Notes: generated from the sequence alone by a model not told the origin. Numbered from the stretch's first letter, positions 33,609-44,476 are shown. The stretch is 64,000 nucleotides of DNA from Acanthosepion pharaonis (GCA_903632075.3 CAHIKZ030003474.1:597001-661000), one strand, 5' to 3'. Translations and numbers: made by a program.

Positions 33609-33611
<3 letters not shown>
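32330..33611. other. Unassigned non-coding DNA
   Basis: About 1.3 kb of moderately AT-rich, mostly unique-looking sequence, with a (GTT)n and poly-T patch near 33390-33430. No gene or transposon was recognised. It is one of the least repetitive stretches in the window. Confidence 0.35.

Positions 33612-33664
<53 letters not shown>
33612..33664. repeat. (TA)n tract
   Basis: TA run of about 26 units. Confidence 0.95.
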
Positions 33665-33667
<3 letters not shown>

Positions 33668-34379
33668 TTTTTATTTCAGATAAGCTGGCACGAGTTCCTA
33701 CAATTTGGAAGTGAGCTAACAGGTGACAAGTCTTTCGGACCACCCTGTACAGATGATCAAAAAGCATATATTAATGTGAATATTTGATTATGTTTCTTTT
33801 TTACCAATGGATAATATTGAGTTAATTAAACCTTTGCCAATTTGAGAAATAATCTCAATTATAATTAATATCATAATCATTTTATCTTTATTGTACAAAA
33901 AAAACGTTCCTCTAACGTTTCTTCTTTAGTACAATTCTTCATTACATTTCAAAAGCATCTAGGACAAGACATGCGTAATAGTTCTTTAGTCAAATACTCA
34001 GCAAGCCACACGAAAATACACAAAATTATCAGCCACCTCTCGCCAGTATCTCTGCTGACAGGTCTCTCCTTAATACATTGGCAGTGTCAGTCAAAACTAT
34101 ATTTTGAAATTCTTGTAAAGAAGCTTTTCTGGGTATCATGTTCAGAAATTTCTCAGTTCCTTTAAAATTTCATCTGTAGTGCATTACTTGCTGTGTGCCT
34201 ACCAAGCATACCTGGAGCGAGAAATGGTTATTTCTTCAGTCAAAGATCCAGCAAGCAAAAAATGTATGAACAAAATCCCCAGATACATATCACCAGTATA
34301 TATGGCCGTAATGCATAGGTACTGCCAGAGAATACTGTTTTTTTGGACCAATTGCAAACTAGCTTTTCCGGGTGTCGGG
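33665..34379. other. Unassigned non-coding DNA with a local duplication
   Basis: The words AGTCAAATACTCAGCAAGCC-like, ATCACCAGTAT-like and TTCAGAAATTTCT occur twice (about 33980-34165 and 34230-34392), so a diverged ~250-bp tandem duplication is likely. No gene was recognised. Confidence 0.4.
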
Positions 34380-34392
34380 TTCAGAAATTTCT

Positions 34393-34530
34393 AGGGCACC
34401 CCGAGGCTGTGTAATGGTTAGCAAGGTGTTCTCGCTAAAACAATTACAAATGAGTAGTAAGTTTGATCCTCACTGGGTGCTCCATTCTTTCGGCCTTGTG
34501 CCACATGTAAGTTACGCTTGGAAAATCGCT
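34393..34530 (+). repeat. tRNA-SINE with 13-bp target duplication
   Basis: Starts GGCACCCCGAGG, carries GTGTAATGGTTAGCAAGG, a mutated B box (AAGTTTGATCCTCACT), GGGTGC and TTCGGCCTTGTGCCACATG. It is flanked by TTCAGAAATTTCT at 34380-34392 and again just after the end (34531-34543), as expected for LINE-driven target-primed insertion. Confidence 0.85.
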
Positions 34531-34735
34531 ATTCAGAAATTTCTCAGTTCCTTTCTTAATCATTCCAAATGCTCATGCTATAACAGCTATTCTAAGATAA
34601 AATATTCTTATTTTTTAATTTATATTTGCAGGTCTTTATATATACTCAACCTAATTCTTTAAAAGAAAAATTGCGCTCGCATGGTACACTCATATCGAAC
34701 AGCTGACAAACCCTATTTTGGCGATCTTTAACAAT

Positions 34736-35315
34736 TACAAAGGGTGTTCCAATAACTTGGACCGATTTTAAATGCGAATTAAGTTTAAGCGTCTAATGAT
34801 TTTTTTCAGATTTAACAACTTAAGTCTTTGGCAATTCCAACCATGGAAAGATTAACAATCAAAGAACGGGTTAAAGTTATCGAAGCCTATTACGAAAATG
34901 GACGTTTAAACAGAAATGTAATGAGAAGTTCCCAGGTCACATCATCTCTCGAAACAGCGAAGTCAATTGGCCACTACGATCGTGCGACTTGAAACCTTTA
35001 GATTTCTTCTTTTGGGGTCATCTCAAAAGTAATGTCTATGGTAACAAGCCAACAACAATTAAACAGCTGAAGGATGAGATAATAAGGCATATTAGTGAGA
35101 TCGAAGAACAATTATGCGGAGACGTCATCAAAAATGTTGACCATCGATTGGAGGTGTGCCGCCGAAGCCTTGGCGGACATTTGGACGATATTATTTTTAA
35201 CACATAATTGCCATGACTTAAATAACATGATCCAATAGAGAAATAAATAAATTTTCCCCAATAATACTGATTTATTTATTGCTGACTTTAATCCGTCTTA
35301 ATGAAACACCTTTTA
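34736..35315 (+). mobile_element. Internally deleted Tc1/mariner-type transposon
   Basis: A 580-bp element lies between TA dinucleotides with imperfect inverted ends (AAAGGGTGTTCCAATAACTT and, reversed, AAAAGGTGTTTCATTAAGA). Coding parts remain: an N-terminal helix-turn-helix start MERLTIKERVKVIEAYYENG (ATG at 34842) is joined after about 30 residues to the C-terminal catalytic end WPLRSCDLKPLDFFFWGHLK, then TIKQLKDEIIRHI, ending at 35207. The middle, with two catalytic Asp residues, is deleted, so the copy is non-autonomous. Confidence 0.75.
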
Positions 35316-35584
35316 TTTGCTCTGTTTGCTTTGATTGTTCACTCTGTGTTTACACGAAAGCCCCATAAAATAGTTACTGTACTCCCCCAGTTACAGGTTC
35401 AGAATGAAGTTTCGTATGTTAAGTTTTAATTTTGTATTGACTGCAGCTTATGCCATTAAGTCATAACCTATTCTGTCATGTCTGTTTTTGCATTCTTTCT
35501 GGGGCAATCATCTTACACCTTGCCATTAAAGGAACTATAGTTTCATCAAACGGATCGAAAAAAAAATTGGATTTTGAATCAGTT

Positions 35585-35945
35585 ATTATTATTATTTTAT
35601 TTCCTTTGATTTCTTTTGTACAAACATTTCCTTCCGGGTCCCAACCCGAGACCTAAGGTCAGAAATGGCTTCATCACATTTTCCACTGATCATTTTTGTA
35701 AAAATGAAAAAGAAAATCACAAACATTTTACATGGATAAAGCCCTTCGTAATGGGTGAGCTGCACTTACGACTACATTTTTTTTTGTATTTATTTAAGGC
35801 ATAGACTACGAGGAATCCCTTTAATGTGTCTATCGGAGCATTTTCCAATCAATCCGTGGTCTCCAGGTACAACTAGAATTATTGATGCCCTTATGTGCTA
35901 CATGTTTGAGATTTCCATTTCCATTTTGGTAGTTTTTGGAGATCT
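35585..35945 (-). pseudogene. LINE 3' end with (TAA)n tail, copy 2
   Basis: Same family and orientation as 26746-27090; shared words include CCTTTGATTTCTT, GAGACCTAAGGTCAGAAATG and AAAGCCCTTCGTAA. The (TTA) run is short here. The C-terminal coding part is more decayed. Confidence 0.6.
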
Positions 35946-36047
35946 GCATTGACTGCCATGTCAATAAGTGTTGTGGGGCTCTCCCCTTTTTTACATAAGA
36001 TGGACTCGTCCAAAGTATACTTATACTGACAGAGAGAATACCTGCTG

Positions 36048-36125
36048 TTGAGATACGTTGAGATACGTGAAGATACGTTGAGATACGTGGAGATACATTG
36101 AGACAGGTTGAGAGATACGGAGACA
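36048..36125. repeat. Minisatellite, GTTGAGATAC unit
   Basis: About seven copies of an 11-12-bp unit GTTGAGATAC(GT). Confidence 0.85.
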
Positions 36126-37474
36126 GACACAGGGTGTTCTCAGAGGGTTATACAAGAGTCCAGAGATAGAGAGAGAGAGAGATGATTACGGCTTTACTTA
36201 CAGAGACTTGTACACATACTTTCTACTAACCCGCATTCCTGGACTACTAATCTTCACCTCAAGTCTGTATTCTTACGTTTAATACACTTATTTTTCTATC
36301 TCAATTACTGGCGTTGTTTATTTATTTGTGCAGGATTCCATTCACGGAATGCACAACAATAAGAACATATATTAAGAGATGATTATTAGTAGTAATACCA
36401 TTATTATTATTATTATTATTATTATTTGAGAGATAATCTAAAAAGTAATATTGTGTGTAGTATCGTCTTGCAAGAGAGAAATTTTAAGTCCCTAATTACC
36501 AAGTTTCCTCCAGGATATATGAGTAAAAATGCAGTGTAGGCGAGTGATCTGTGCACATTTGCGATATTCCGTTTAGATCGAAGGGTTTTTCGGATGATGT
36601 GTGCAGCATTATCATTAATATTATTATTATTATTATTTTGAGAAATAAATATTATTATATACTAGTGTACCCGTGCCCTCAACAATGACGGCAACTGTTT
36701 TAATAGCAAAATGCAATGAAACAAAACTCTTGAAAGCATATATCAAGATTCAATAAAGAGGTGACGAAGAATTCACAACTAAAATACAACCCAATAAACC
36801 GTTTATATTAACCCGTTCCCTTTCTATTTTCTAGCCGTTCAATTGTATCTAGGATTCAGTGATTACTCCTGGTATTATATAAATCGCTTTTTTGCTCAGT
36901 ATCTTTTCATCTTAAAAGTCTTACACGTTTAATATAACAGTGAAATGGAAATATCTCTCGGTAAAAAAAGATTAGCAGCAGAAGGACAAAGCATATTTCA
37001 AGATCAAGTTGAAGCACGACAATCACTTAAGGTATATGAGTGCCTCACATGAAAGGCTTGAACAAATAATACTGCAATCTAAGAAACGTAAAGGAACGGA
37101 TAAATTAAACGGTTCATTTTGCCCGGGAACTAATTTATCTAAATGCAGTTAAGTATTTTATTTGTATAGATAATTAAACTGACGAATACAAGTAATCACT
37201 CATAAATTTACTAACTTGATTTACCCTCTTCCCACTACAGTCTAAGATGTATTACTGATAAAGTAATTGTGGCACAAGGCCGAAAAAAGGGGCAGATTGG
37301 TCAAGGTTGTTCATCACTAGCTATCTTTTAATATAATCGGATTCACTACCGATTCATTCGTTACAATATACTCATTCACCATAAGAATTTTTCCGTCACC
37401 ATTCGCTCCTTCATACAGCAAATACCTCACACACACACTGGGCACCTACTTATCCCAACATGTACAACTACTAA
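36126..37474. other. Unassigned DNA with small repeat fragments
   Basis: Contains (ATT)n near 36398-36426 and 36620-36640, a CTAGTGTACCCGTGCC word near 36662 that may be a relic of an ACTAGCAG-like repeat, and a minus-strand GGCACAAGGCCGAA SINE fragment at 37268-37295. No gene was recognised. Confidence 0.35.
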
Positions 37475-37528
37475 GCCAGTAGTACCCTGAAGATCCGTTA
37501 GGTGAAACCGTGGTAGGTAGGTTCTGGT
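37475..37528 (+). ncRNA. Hammerhead-type ribozyme, family G best copy
   Basis: Distal helix I CCAG (37476-37479) pairs with CTGG (37524-37527). An internal loop separates it from TACC (37483-37486), which pairs with GGTA (37516-37519). The core CTGAAGA is at 37487-37493, stem II is CC-GTTA-GG flanked by T·T, GAAAC starts at 37504, helix III is ACC/GGT, and the cleavage base is A37515. All catalytic core positions fit the hammerhead consensus. An internal loop in helix I is common in natural type I hammerheads, where it contacts loop II. Other family G copies are more damaged. Confidence 0.6.
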
Positions 37529-37689
37529 TAACTAGGTTATATATATCGGCTCCTGAAAAATTAATTTCAGTTGAGCTCTCTGGGGATGGGGTGTGGGTTG
37601 TTAAACAGTGGCTATTGTAGCTATATAGCGAGACTTTTCGCAAAAGCGAATTGAGTCACTCTCGGTGCGTGTTTCTAAAAAATAAATAC

Positions 37690-37859
37690 GCTAAAATCCA
37701 CCTTCATCCCTACCGGCTTAATGATTAGAAGCTCCGACTGACACCAATTCAGTCGGGTTTCGATCCTATCTAGAGGCAACCGGATGTCTAGCCCCACTGT
37801 AAACAGCGAAACAGTCTGTCTGTGGATGACGTTATATATATATATATATATATATATAT
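37690..37859 (+). repeat. Family H SINE copy 2 (tRNA head, damaged hammerhead, (TA)n tail)
   Basis: The tRNA-like head includes ATGATTAGAAGCTCCGACTG and B box GGGTTTCGATCC. The linker GGATGTCTAGCC is shared with the other copies. The ribozyme has lost CTGATGA and half of stem II, but keeps ACAGC-GAAAC, helix III ACA-GTC-TGT and cleavage base C followed by TGTGG. This copy shows the 3' half that is degenerate in copies 1 and 3. It ends in (TA)n at 37832-37859. Confidence 0.6.
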
Positions 37860-38395
37860 CATTATAAATTACTTCTATCAATGAAATGGTGATGTCCATG
37901 AAATAGAAGGAATGATGTTAATACTACAGTCTTTGCACAAATTTTTCTTGTCTTGTAATGAAAACAAAGGCTGTACTGGTAATGAACGCGTCAAAATGAA
38001 TGGAACACCGCCAACGTGAAGGCTTGCAACGGAAATGAGCTTGAAATGATGGTGATTTTGATCATCTCCGTATTTTCCGTTAGTTGATTTGTTACTAAGA
38101 GGAATTAATCAAACAGCGTAGTATAAATCTTATGGAACTCTCCTGTGTTCTGGTTCATTCCCCCCGGAACAGGAAGTTAGTAATTAACATACATAACGAT
38201 CCTCATGAGTTTTAAAGGTCGAAAGTTTGGCAGATTCTGAATATTTTTTTTTCAGAATGTTTTATATATTTTTATACTTGTATTCTTTTTTAACATAAAT
38301 TGAAGAAAACAGACATTCTGTTGAAATTTTGTTAAAACATTGTCAAAAAGTGTGTTTTTCTTTTCTTTTCTCTTTTTAAATCGCGCTCTTCTCTT
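37860..38395. other. Unassigned non-coding DNA
   Basis: No recognised feature. Confidence 0.35.
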
Positions 38396-38847
38396 TATTA
38401 TTATTATTATTATTATTATTTCGTTTCCTTTGATTCCTGCTGTAGACTCATTTCTTTCCGGGTTCCGACCAGAGACCTAAGGTCAGAAATGGCATCATGA
38501 CATTTTCCTCTGATCAATTTAAAAAAAAAAAAAACATATTTTACATAGATAAAGCTCTTTGTAAGGTGTGGGTGTACACGTGAGAACAATTTTTTGGTAT
38601 TTCTTTAAGGCATGGGCTGGCAAGGATCCCTTCAATAAGTCTATTGGAATCTTTTCAAATCAGTCTGAGGGCTCCAACTTCAACAGGGACTGCCACACTT
38701 TTGAGATTTCAATTTCTCAGTAATTTGATAGCTTTTTAAACATCTTCAAAGGTACATTACAGTCTGCAAGGGCTGCCACGTCAATATGGAGGCACAATGT
38801 CAGGGCGATTAGCTTTGATTGATATGTCTGTGTGTATTGTGTAGTCC

Positions 38848-38880
<33 letters not shown>
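38396..38880 (-). pseudogene. LINE 3' end with (TAA)n tail, copy 3
   Basis: Starts (plus strand) with (TTA)n at 38393-38420, followed by the same CCTTTGATTCCTG and GAGACCTAAGGTCAGAAATG words as copies 1 and 2. It extends further upstream than those and is bounded by another (ATT)n at 38848-38880. The coding end is heavily decayed. Confidence 0.6.
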
Positions 38881-38882
<2 letters not shown>

Positions 38883-39059
38883 TCTGCTACTACTACTACT
38901 ACAATAATAAAAGAAGAGTGCGATTTAATAAAAGAAAAATAAATTCCACAATGTTTAACAATGCTTAGCAATATTTCGACAGTATATCTGTCTTTTTCAA
39001 GTTTCAAGTTGTGTTTAAAATTGTAAAAATGTATATAAAATATACGAGTCTTTGTACAA

Positions 39060-39092
39060 TAGATAGATAGATAGATAGATATGAACAGAATG

Positions 39093-39150
<58 letters not shown>
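39060..39150. repeat. (GATA)n microsatellite
   Basis: Two GATA runs separated by TGAACAGAATGA, the same type of spacer as in the 31278 array. Confidence 0.95.
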
Positions 39151-39240
39151 TGACTACGATGAAAACATTGATAAACTGGTTGAGACAGATAGATTGTTGG
39201 GTATCCCGAAGCAAGTATAATGGACTCGCCCGAGAGTTAC

Positions 39241-39477
39241 TTAATGAAAAGTCGGAGCCAGAAAAACGAGCAAAGTTTTGTATGGCTGGCCGTTATATGT
39301 GGTGGCATCTCTGCAAATAACATTAGCTAAAGCCTCAAGCCCAAGAAGTTCCTCTATTTCCTGAGGGCCTTTGTTTATTGGCCGGCGCCTGAGGCATCTG
39401 CAAAAGGGAAAATGACGAGGGGGTCTTTTTTCCCACGATTCTCCCGATAAACAGACTCGATAAACAAAATCTGCCAT
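39241..39477 (-). CDS. Unassigned 78-codon open frame
   Basis: A minus-strand frame of normal-looking composition (RPPRHFPFCRCLRRRPINKG, then EEIEELLGLEALANVICRD-like). I do not recognise a family and see no promoter, splice or poly-A context. It may be a fragment of a retroelement or chance. Listed because its residue usage is less repetitive than other frames here. Confidence 0.15.
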   Translation of the reverse strand: MADFVYRVCLSGESWEKRPPRHFPFCRCLRRRPINKGPQEIEELLGLEALANVICRDATTYNGQPYKTLLVFLAPTFH

Positions 39478-39509
39478 TTTACAAAATCGACCTTATCTGC
39501 CTCACCTCT

Positions 39510-39720
39510 CTAAAATGAGGTATTATGATTACTTACATTATTTATATTATTAGGACTGTTATCCTCATTGCCATATTCACAACGTTTCACCCGCTGTACG
39601 GTCCGGTCTTCTTCAGGTTTGATTCAATGCTGCTGGTATTGAACTAACAACTCTTTGATTAGATCTAACCAACGTCTTTATCCACTGGGCCATGTGTCCT
39701 TGAGGACGTCTGTGTATAAC
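39510..39720 (-). repeat. Family A SINE, minus-strand copy
   Basis: Minus-strand copy with tRNA-like head (GGCCCAGTGGATAAAGACG, GAGTT-CAATACC-like) and GAAGAAGACCGGACCGTACA, tail toward 39510. Confidence 0.6.
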
Positions 39721-40109
39721 TTTTGAGACTTATAAACCTCAGCATCATTTTTTTAGTGCTCATATTGCAATTTTTCTGTTCTTATTATTTCATTTTTTTA
39801 CCAGAACTTATATTGCAAGAACATCGTTAAGCGGTAACACAAGGAGAATTAGAAAAATTAGGCGTAGCTGAACACATATGGAAGGAAAAGAGTGATCAGC
39901 GCCCCCTGTGGGATGAGGTTGAAATAATAGAGAGAGAGCATCACTTGAAAATATGAAAACTTAAGGAATTAGCACATATGCGAGGCCACAAAAATCCCCT
40001 GATCCGACCAAGCATAGAAATGAGTATATTATGAGAACCAGTAACAAAGAGAGCTAGAGAAAAGCAATTAATAACATCACAGAATTGCAATAAAATCCAA
40101 TCGAATATC

Positions 40110-40404
40110 TGGGGTCAATCTGCAAGGATAAAGGCGTTGGTTAGATCAACTGACAAAAACCAAAGAATGTGAGTTCAATACCCGGTTAAGGCAGTGGATA
40201 ACTTTCAGGGGGGAAATTAACAGATAACTGATAACTGACATCCATTAAGCATGGCACGTGGAACTAGAACAGTCTACCCCAGTGAGCGAAATAAAATGTT
40301 CAGTTCGACATTCTAACAACCTGAAGAAGACCAGAGCGTACAACGGCCGAAACGTTGTAATAAATAAGGCGACAAAGATGAGGACAATAGTCCGAATAAT
40401 GTAA
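40110..40404 (+). repeat. Family A SINE, plus-strand copy
   Basis: B box GAGTTCAATACCCGG, then GGCACGTGGAACTAGAACAG, then CCTGAAGAAGACCAGAGCG and ACGGCCGAAACGTTGTAAT, then TAATGTAAATAGTG, at which point the Penelope-like fragment begins. The core is CTGAAGA/GACC...GGCC/GAAAC. No pairing helix I was found, so only a hammerhead-like core is claimed. Confidence 0.7.
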
Positions 40405-40815
40405 ATAGTGTCCTATGATATTTCCAACCTCTTTACCTGTGTCTTTCCTGCTGAGACTATTGATATGTGCGCTTCTGCCTTATGTCGTTGTCAGTTGTCC
40501 TCTCCTGTTATTCTTGAGGATGTTTTTGTCGAACTGATGAAATTTTCCACGATGTCAGTTGAATTTAGTTTCTGCGGCGTCATGCATAGTCAAATTGATG
40601 GTGTTTCAATGGGTTCCCCTTTGGGACACATCTTAATAAATATCTCCGTTGGATTCCATGGATTTTTTGTCTCTTCGATAAAGAGACTGAAGCAGACCAT
40701 TTTTCATTCGTTCCTGAATAGTTCTATTACGTTGTATCAATTAACGGTATATCAACTCATTATGAGTCATTTAATGCCGAAATTTTATTTTCTTGTAAGA
40801 TTTGGTAATTTCTTT
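40405..40815 (+). pseudogene. Penelope-like element reverse transcriptase fragment
   Basis: A 170-codon open frame begins SYDISNLFTCVF (the SYDVxNLFTNVP block with the first catalytic Asp). It continues through LMKFSTMSVEFSF and has QIDGVSMGSPLG, the conserved RT motif of Penelope-like elements, then NISVGFHGF. The next expected block, YVDD, is missing. Penelope-like elements encode RT fused to a GIY-YIG endonuclease and usually carry hammerheads in their terminal repeats. Here the fragment is bounded on both sides by family A SINE sequence, with the right boundary an inverted piece (40816-40866). Confidence 0.75.
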
Positions 40816-41205
40816 ACATTATTCGGACTATTGTCCTCATCTTTGTCGCCTTATTTATTACAACGACACATGGCACAGTGGATAAAGGCGCTAGTTAGAG
40901 ACAGGACCCAAAGAGTGTGAGTTCAATACCCGGTTAATGCAGTGGAGAACTTGGAGAGGGGAATTAACAGGAGATAACTGATAACTGACATCCATTAAAA
41001 CGTGGCACGTGGAACTAGAACAGTCAACCCCAGTGAGCGAAATAAAGGGTTCAGTTCAACATTCCAACTACCTGAAGAAGGCCAGGGCGTACAACAGCCG
41101 AAACGTTGTAATAAATATGGCGACAAAGATGAGGACAATAGTCCGAATAATGTAAATAATGTACATAAAACTTCATCTCAGAAATATAGATAGATACTGA
41201 AGGAT
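40816..41205 (+). repeat. Family A SINE copy with inverted leader
   Basis: 40816-40866 is an inverted tail piece (AATAAATAAGGCGACAAAG on the minus strand). 40867-41190 is a full plus-strand copy: A box GGCACAGTGGATAAAGG, B box GAGTTCAATACCCGG, GGCACGTGGAACTAGAACAG, CCTGAAGAAGGCCAGGGCG, AGCCGAAACGTTGTAATAAA. Confidence 0.75.
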
Positions 41206-41284
41206 CAGTACGGACCCGATACACCGAAAATACTGAGACAAATTGAAAAGTCCTACCAGAAACTGGCACGATTATCGCCACCCC

Positions 41285-41605
41285 CACCAAAAAAAAATGT
41301 AATAAATATGGCCACAAAGATGAGGACAATAGTCCGAATAATGTAAATAATGTACATAATACCTCATCTCAGAAATATAGACAGATATTGAAGGGCCGAA
41401 ACGTTGTGATGAATATGGCAACAAAGATGAAGACAATAGCCCAAATAATGTAAATAATGTACATAATACCTCATCTCAGAAATATAGACAGATATTGAAG
41501 GGCCGAAACGTTGTAATAAATATGGCAACAAAGATGAAGACAATAGCCCAAATAATGTAAATAATGTACATAATACCTCATCTCAGAAATATAGACAGAT
41601 ATTAA
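41285..41605 (+). repeat. 107-bp tandem array made from the 3' half of family A
   Basis: Three units, with GGGCCGAAACGTTGT at 41393 and 41500 giving an exact 107-bp period. Each holds the GAAAC half of the hammerhead-like core, the AAATATGGC-ACAAAGATGA segment and the tail ending CTCAGAAATATAGACAGATAT. The preceding family A copy supplies a further partial unit. Unit joints fall within the stem II position of the core. Confidence 0.8.
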
Positions 41606-41739
41606 GTGATTCTTTTTAGAAAACTTGGGATACTCTTTGTTTGCTTGCTTCTATATTATTTACATTGTTCGAACTGTTGTCCTCATCTACAGTTCTCGCC
41701 GAAAAACGTAAATAATTACAATAAATCATGTCAGGGGTA

Positions 41740-41873
41740 GGCGCCTCGGCGTGGGGTAATCGTTAGCAAGCTTGTTTTGCTGAAACAGTTTCGACTGAAG
41801 AATGAATTCGAACCTCACTGGGTGCCCCATACTTTCGGCCATGTTCCACAACTAAGCCACGCTTAGAAAATCA
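41740..41873 (+). repeat. tRNA-SINE (CGGCCTTGTGCCACA family)
   Basis: GGCGCCTCGGCG, GGGTAATCGTTAGCAAGC, B box GAATTCGAACCTC, GGGTGCCCC, TTTCGGCCATGTTCCACA. Confidence 0.75.
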
Positions 41874-43187
41874 ATACCTCATCTCCGAAATACAGAGAGA
41901 TATTTTTTCTTTTGTTTTTTTGAGGGTTTTTTTTTTTTTTTGTTTTTTTTTTTTTGTTTTTTTTTTGTTTTTTTGGGGGTTTTTTTTTGTTGTTAGCAAG
42001 GGTATCAGTATTTAAAAGAATCGTTTCCAATTGTTTTACCCACATTTCTTTTTTGTTGTGGGCTTCTCTTACACTTTGGTGCGCTCTGTATGTCCTTCGA
42101 CATAAGAACAACAGAACAGATTCAATGTTTCCAAACTGACGACATAAAAAGAAACCATCTTGAACTGTTATCGCATTCAAATTCCTGTTAACAGAATTGG
42201 TTCTCAATCGGCCATTCTATTTTTAACTCTGTTTTAATATTTCATTGAATCCCGTTCCTTTGTGCCATAATAATTGAAACATCAATAATTGTATGCAAAT
42301 GTTACAATATATGTGGGATAGAGGCTGTAATTCGATTAGGTTGTCTTCTTTCTCGCTCTCAAATATAATCTTCCAGCATTTCATAATAAAACGAAAAACT
42401 AAAAATAAACGATGGATGGATGACAACCATTTTTGTGTTGAGACCTGTAAACATTATAGAAGTAGAAAATGTCTTTAGCCGCCAATCTTCGGAAGTTTTA
42501 CATTTTAAATTTACATACAGGGAATAAATCTTTAGAGAACATTAAGACCAGAGAAAAGATTGTGCCCATCGTTGGTCTTATGTCACTTCAAACTTCTTCA
42601 TCATCTGTGAGGTTGTCTAGTATTCACTGCCATTTTAAAGATCAGATATTACATAGCAGTTCAAGCCTCATTTCTTTGTTTGTAACTAAATTTCTCTATC
42701 TCTTATTACTCGGCTTAGTTTCTCGAAGGCATCTTTCGCTATTCCTATGCACCTTGGATTTCTGTGTTACACTTATGACGTTTTAATAAAAATTATAATT
42801 TACTCAGACGAAGATGCTTTGGAAGTGGCATGGCTTACCATTATGATACAACCGACCTATTACAGTTTATCGTCTGTTCTTGCTAATTTACGACCGAATA
42901 AATGTCGGCTGCTTAAACTTTAAACTAGCTGAATACACAAACAGATCCATAAACTGAATACGTAAACAGATACATAGAAATGATGACTTGAAAATAATAA
43001 GTTGACATTGGTTGAAAACTAATTTCTAAAACAATAAAGTGAACATGAAGAGTTCACTTACTTCAAATGAATTATGTTCTGCCGCGTTAATGTAGATTTT
43101 ATTGAAATAAAACTATTATCCTGATGACATTGATTTATTAGTTAATCATGTCAAAATGGAAGTTGCACGAAATTGTCTTACATATAT
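41874..43187. other. Unassigned non-coding DNA
   Basis: Poly-T rich at 41905-41990, otherwise unique-looking. Open frames at 41863-42207 (minus) and 42469-42786 (plus) are not recognised; the first is lysine-rich from the poly-T run. Confidence 0.35.
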
Positions 43188-43532
43188 ACAGGATGTCTAT
43201 AAAGTTCGTGTGCACTTTAAAACATTTATAACTTTATTTGTATTTACGATAGAAATAATTTGTAAAAAGGATTATAAAGAAGTAAATCTATATTTTTTTA
43301 ATGTTTTATTGAAATTTTATTTAAGTTTCCACATGCCCTCCATCATTAGCAACACAAAGTTTAATACGATTTTGCTGTTCACGGAAAACATTTGCCAACT
43401 GATTTACAGTAATGCCTGAAATCACATTAGTTATTTTAGCTATACTTAAAACTAGGTACATTAAACTTTATAACATTTTTTACAGATTATTTCTATCGCA
43501 AATACAAATAAAGTTATAAAGTTTTAATGTGC

Positions 43533-43540
<8 letters not shown>
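43188..43540. mobile_element. Deletion-derivative transposon with ~70-bp inverted ends
   Basis: About 43210-43282 and 43465-43537 are inverted copies; both contain AACTTTATTTGTATTT and CGATAGAAATAAT. The inside encodes, on the minus strand, NQLANVFREQQNRIKLCVAN and then GGHVE, like the C-terminal end of an IS630/mariner-related transposase. The right end passes straight into (TA)n. Confidence 0.7.

Positions 43541-43600
<60 letters not shown>
43538..43600. repeat. (TA)n tract
   Basis: TA run between the transposon end and the ACTAGCAG copy. Confidence 0.95.
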
Positions 43601-43602
<2 letters not shown>

Positions 43603-44351
43603 AGCAGCATGGTTGGCGTTGCCCGTGCTTGATTCAAAAAATCGTACGACTCATCAAAGTCACTATCACTTGACTTAAAATATTTTTGCCCTTCCTTGCC
43701 TTTAAAGGAGTGCCGTTTTCCATGCTGATGTTGCTATATGCCTTACTTCTTGCCTATCTCACACTGCGAATTTTTTCTAAGCTCTATACTAAACATTAAA
43801 TCTGTACCGAAAAAAGAACTAAACAAAATGAACACAAAACGATCAACTTTAAAAAAGGACTCGTAACTGGAAAAACCGAATGAAAAAAGTATGTTAGCAA
43901 CAAATAATTTTCACACCCAACCCAGTTCTGCAGAATCAGAATCAACGTTGAGTTTAAGCAAGCGAATGAGCCAATTGGAGTAAAGTGCTATGCAGATTTA
44001 AATTTTCCCACTTGTGACGAATGCGCTATCGATTTTTTTTTTTTTTTTGCATGCTAGTTAACATTCGTGTCAGTCAGCTGTTGGCTCTCACGCTGGCCAA
44101 TAGAATCTTCCTGCCTATTCGTGGCAGCTAGCTATTGGCTCTCACACTGACCAGTACAAAATGGCCGCAAACTACATGAAAACTGCCGTAGATTATTTCC
44201 ACTCTCGATGGGAGTTGCGAAATGCAATGTCGGTCTTGGCCTTTCCGCTAACTTGGAGCATGTGCATGTAAATTTTGGTGCAAATCCGTCGAAAATTGTA
44301 GCCGTGCATTCGTTACACACACACACACACACACACACAACACACATCCTG

Positions 44352-44356
<5 letters not shown>
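43601..44356 (+). repeat. ACTAGCAG dispersed repeat, copy 3
   Basis: Starts CAAGCAGCATGGTTGGCG and follows the same block order as 7531-8316 with (CA)n near its end. Both ends pass directly into (TA)n. Confidence 0.8.

Positions 44357-44383
<27 letters not shown>
44357..44383. repeat. (TA)n tract
   Basis: TA run at the end of the ACTAGCAG copy. Confidence 0.95.
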
Positions 44384-44385
<2 letters not shown>

Positions 44386-44476
44386 CATATATAGTTCTGG
44401 TGTTAATAAAACAGCTCGACGTAAAATATAGCTATTAAGTATATATTAATAGATATACATATTATCTCTCGCCGAT

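Noticed and set aside
38717..39214. 165-codon minus-strand frame
   Set aside because: Composed of GATA and ATT microsatellites and a decayed LINE end; no domain.
40110..41190. Family A as a full hammerhead ribozyme
   Set aside because: CTGAAGA, GGCC pairing and GAAAC are present, but no helix I partner follows any plausible cleavage site in these copies; kept only as hammerhead-like.
42469..42786. 105-codon open frame as a host exon
   Set aside because: No recognisable family, no splice or poly-A context; residue composition follows local T-richness.
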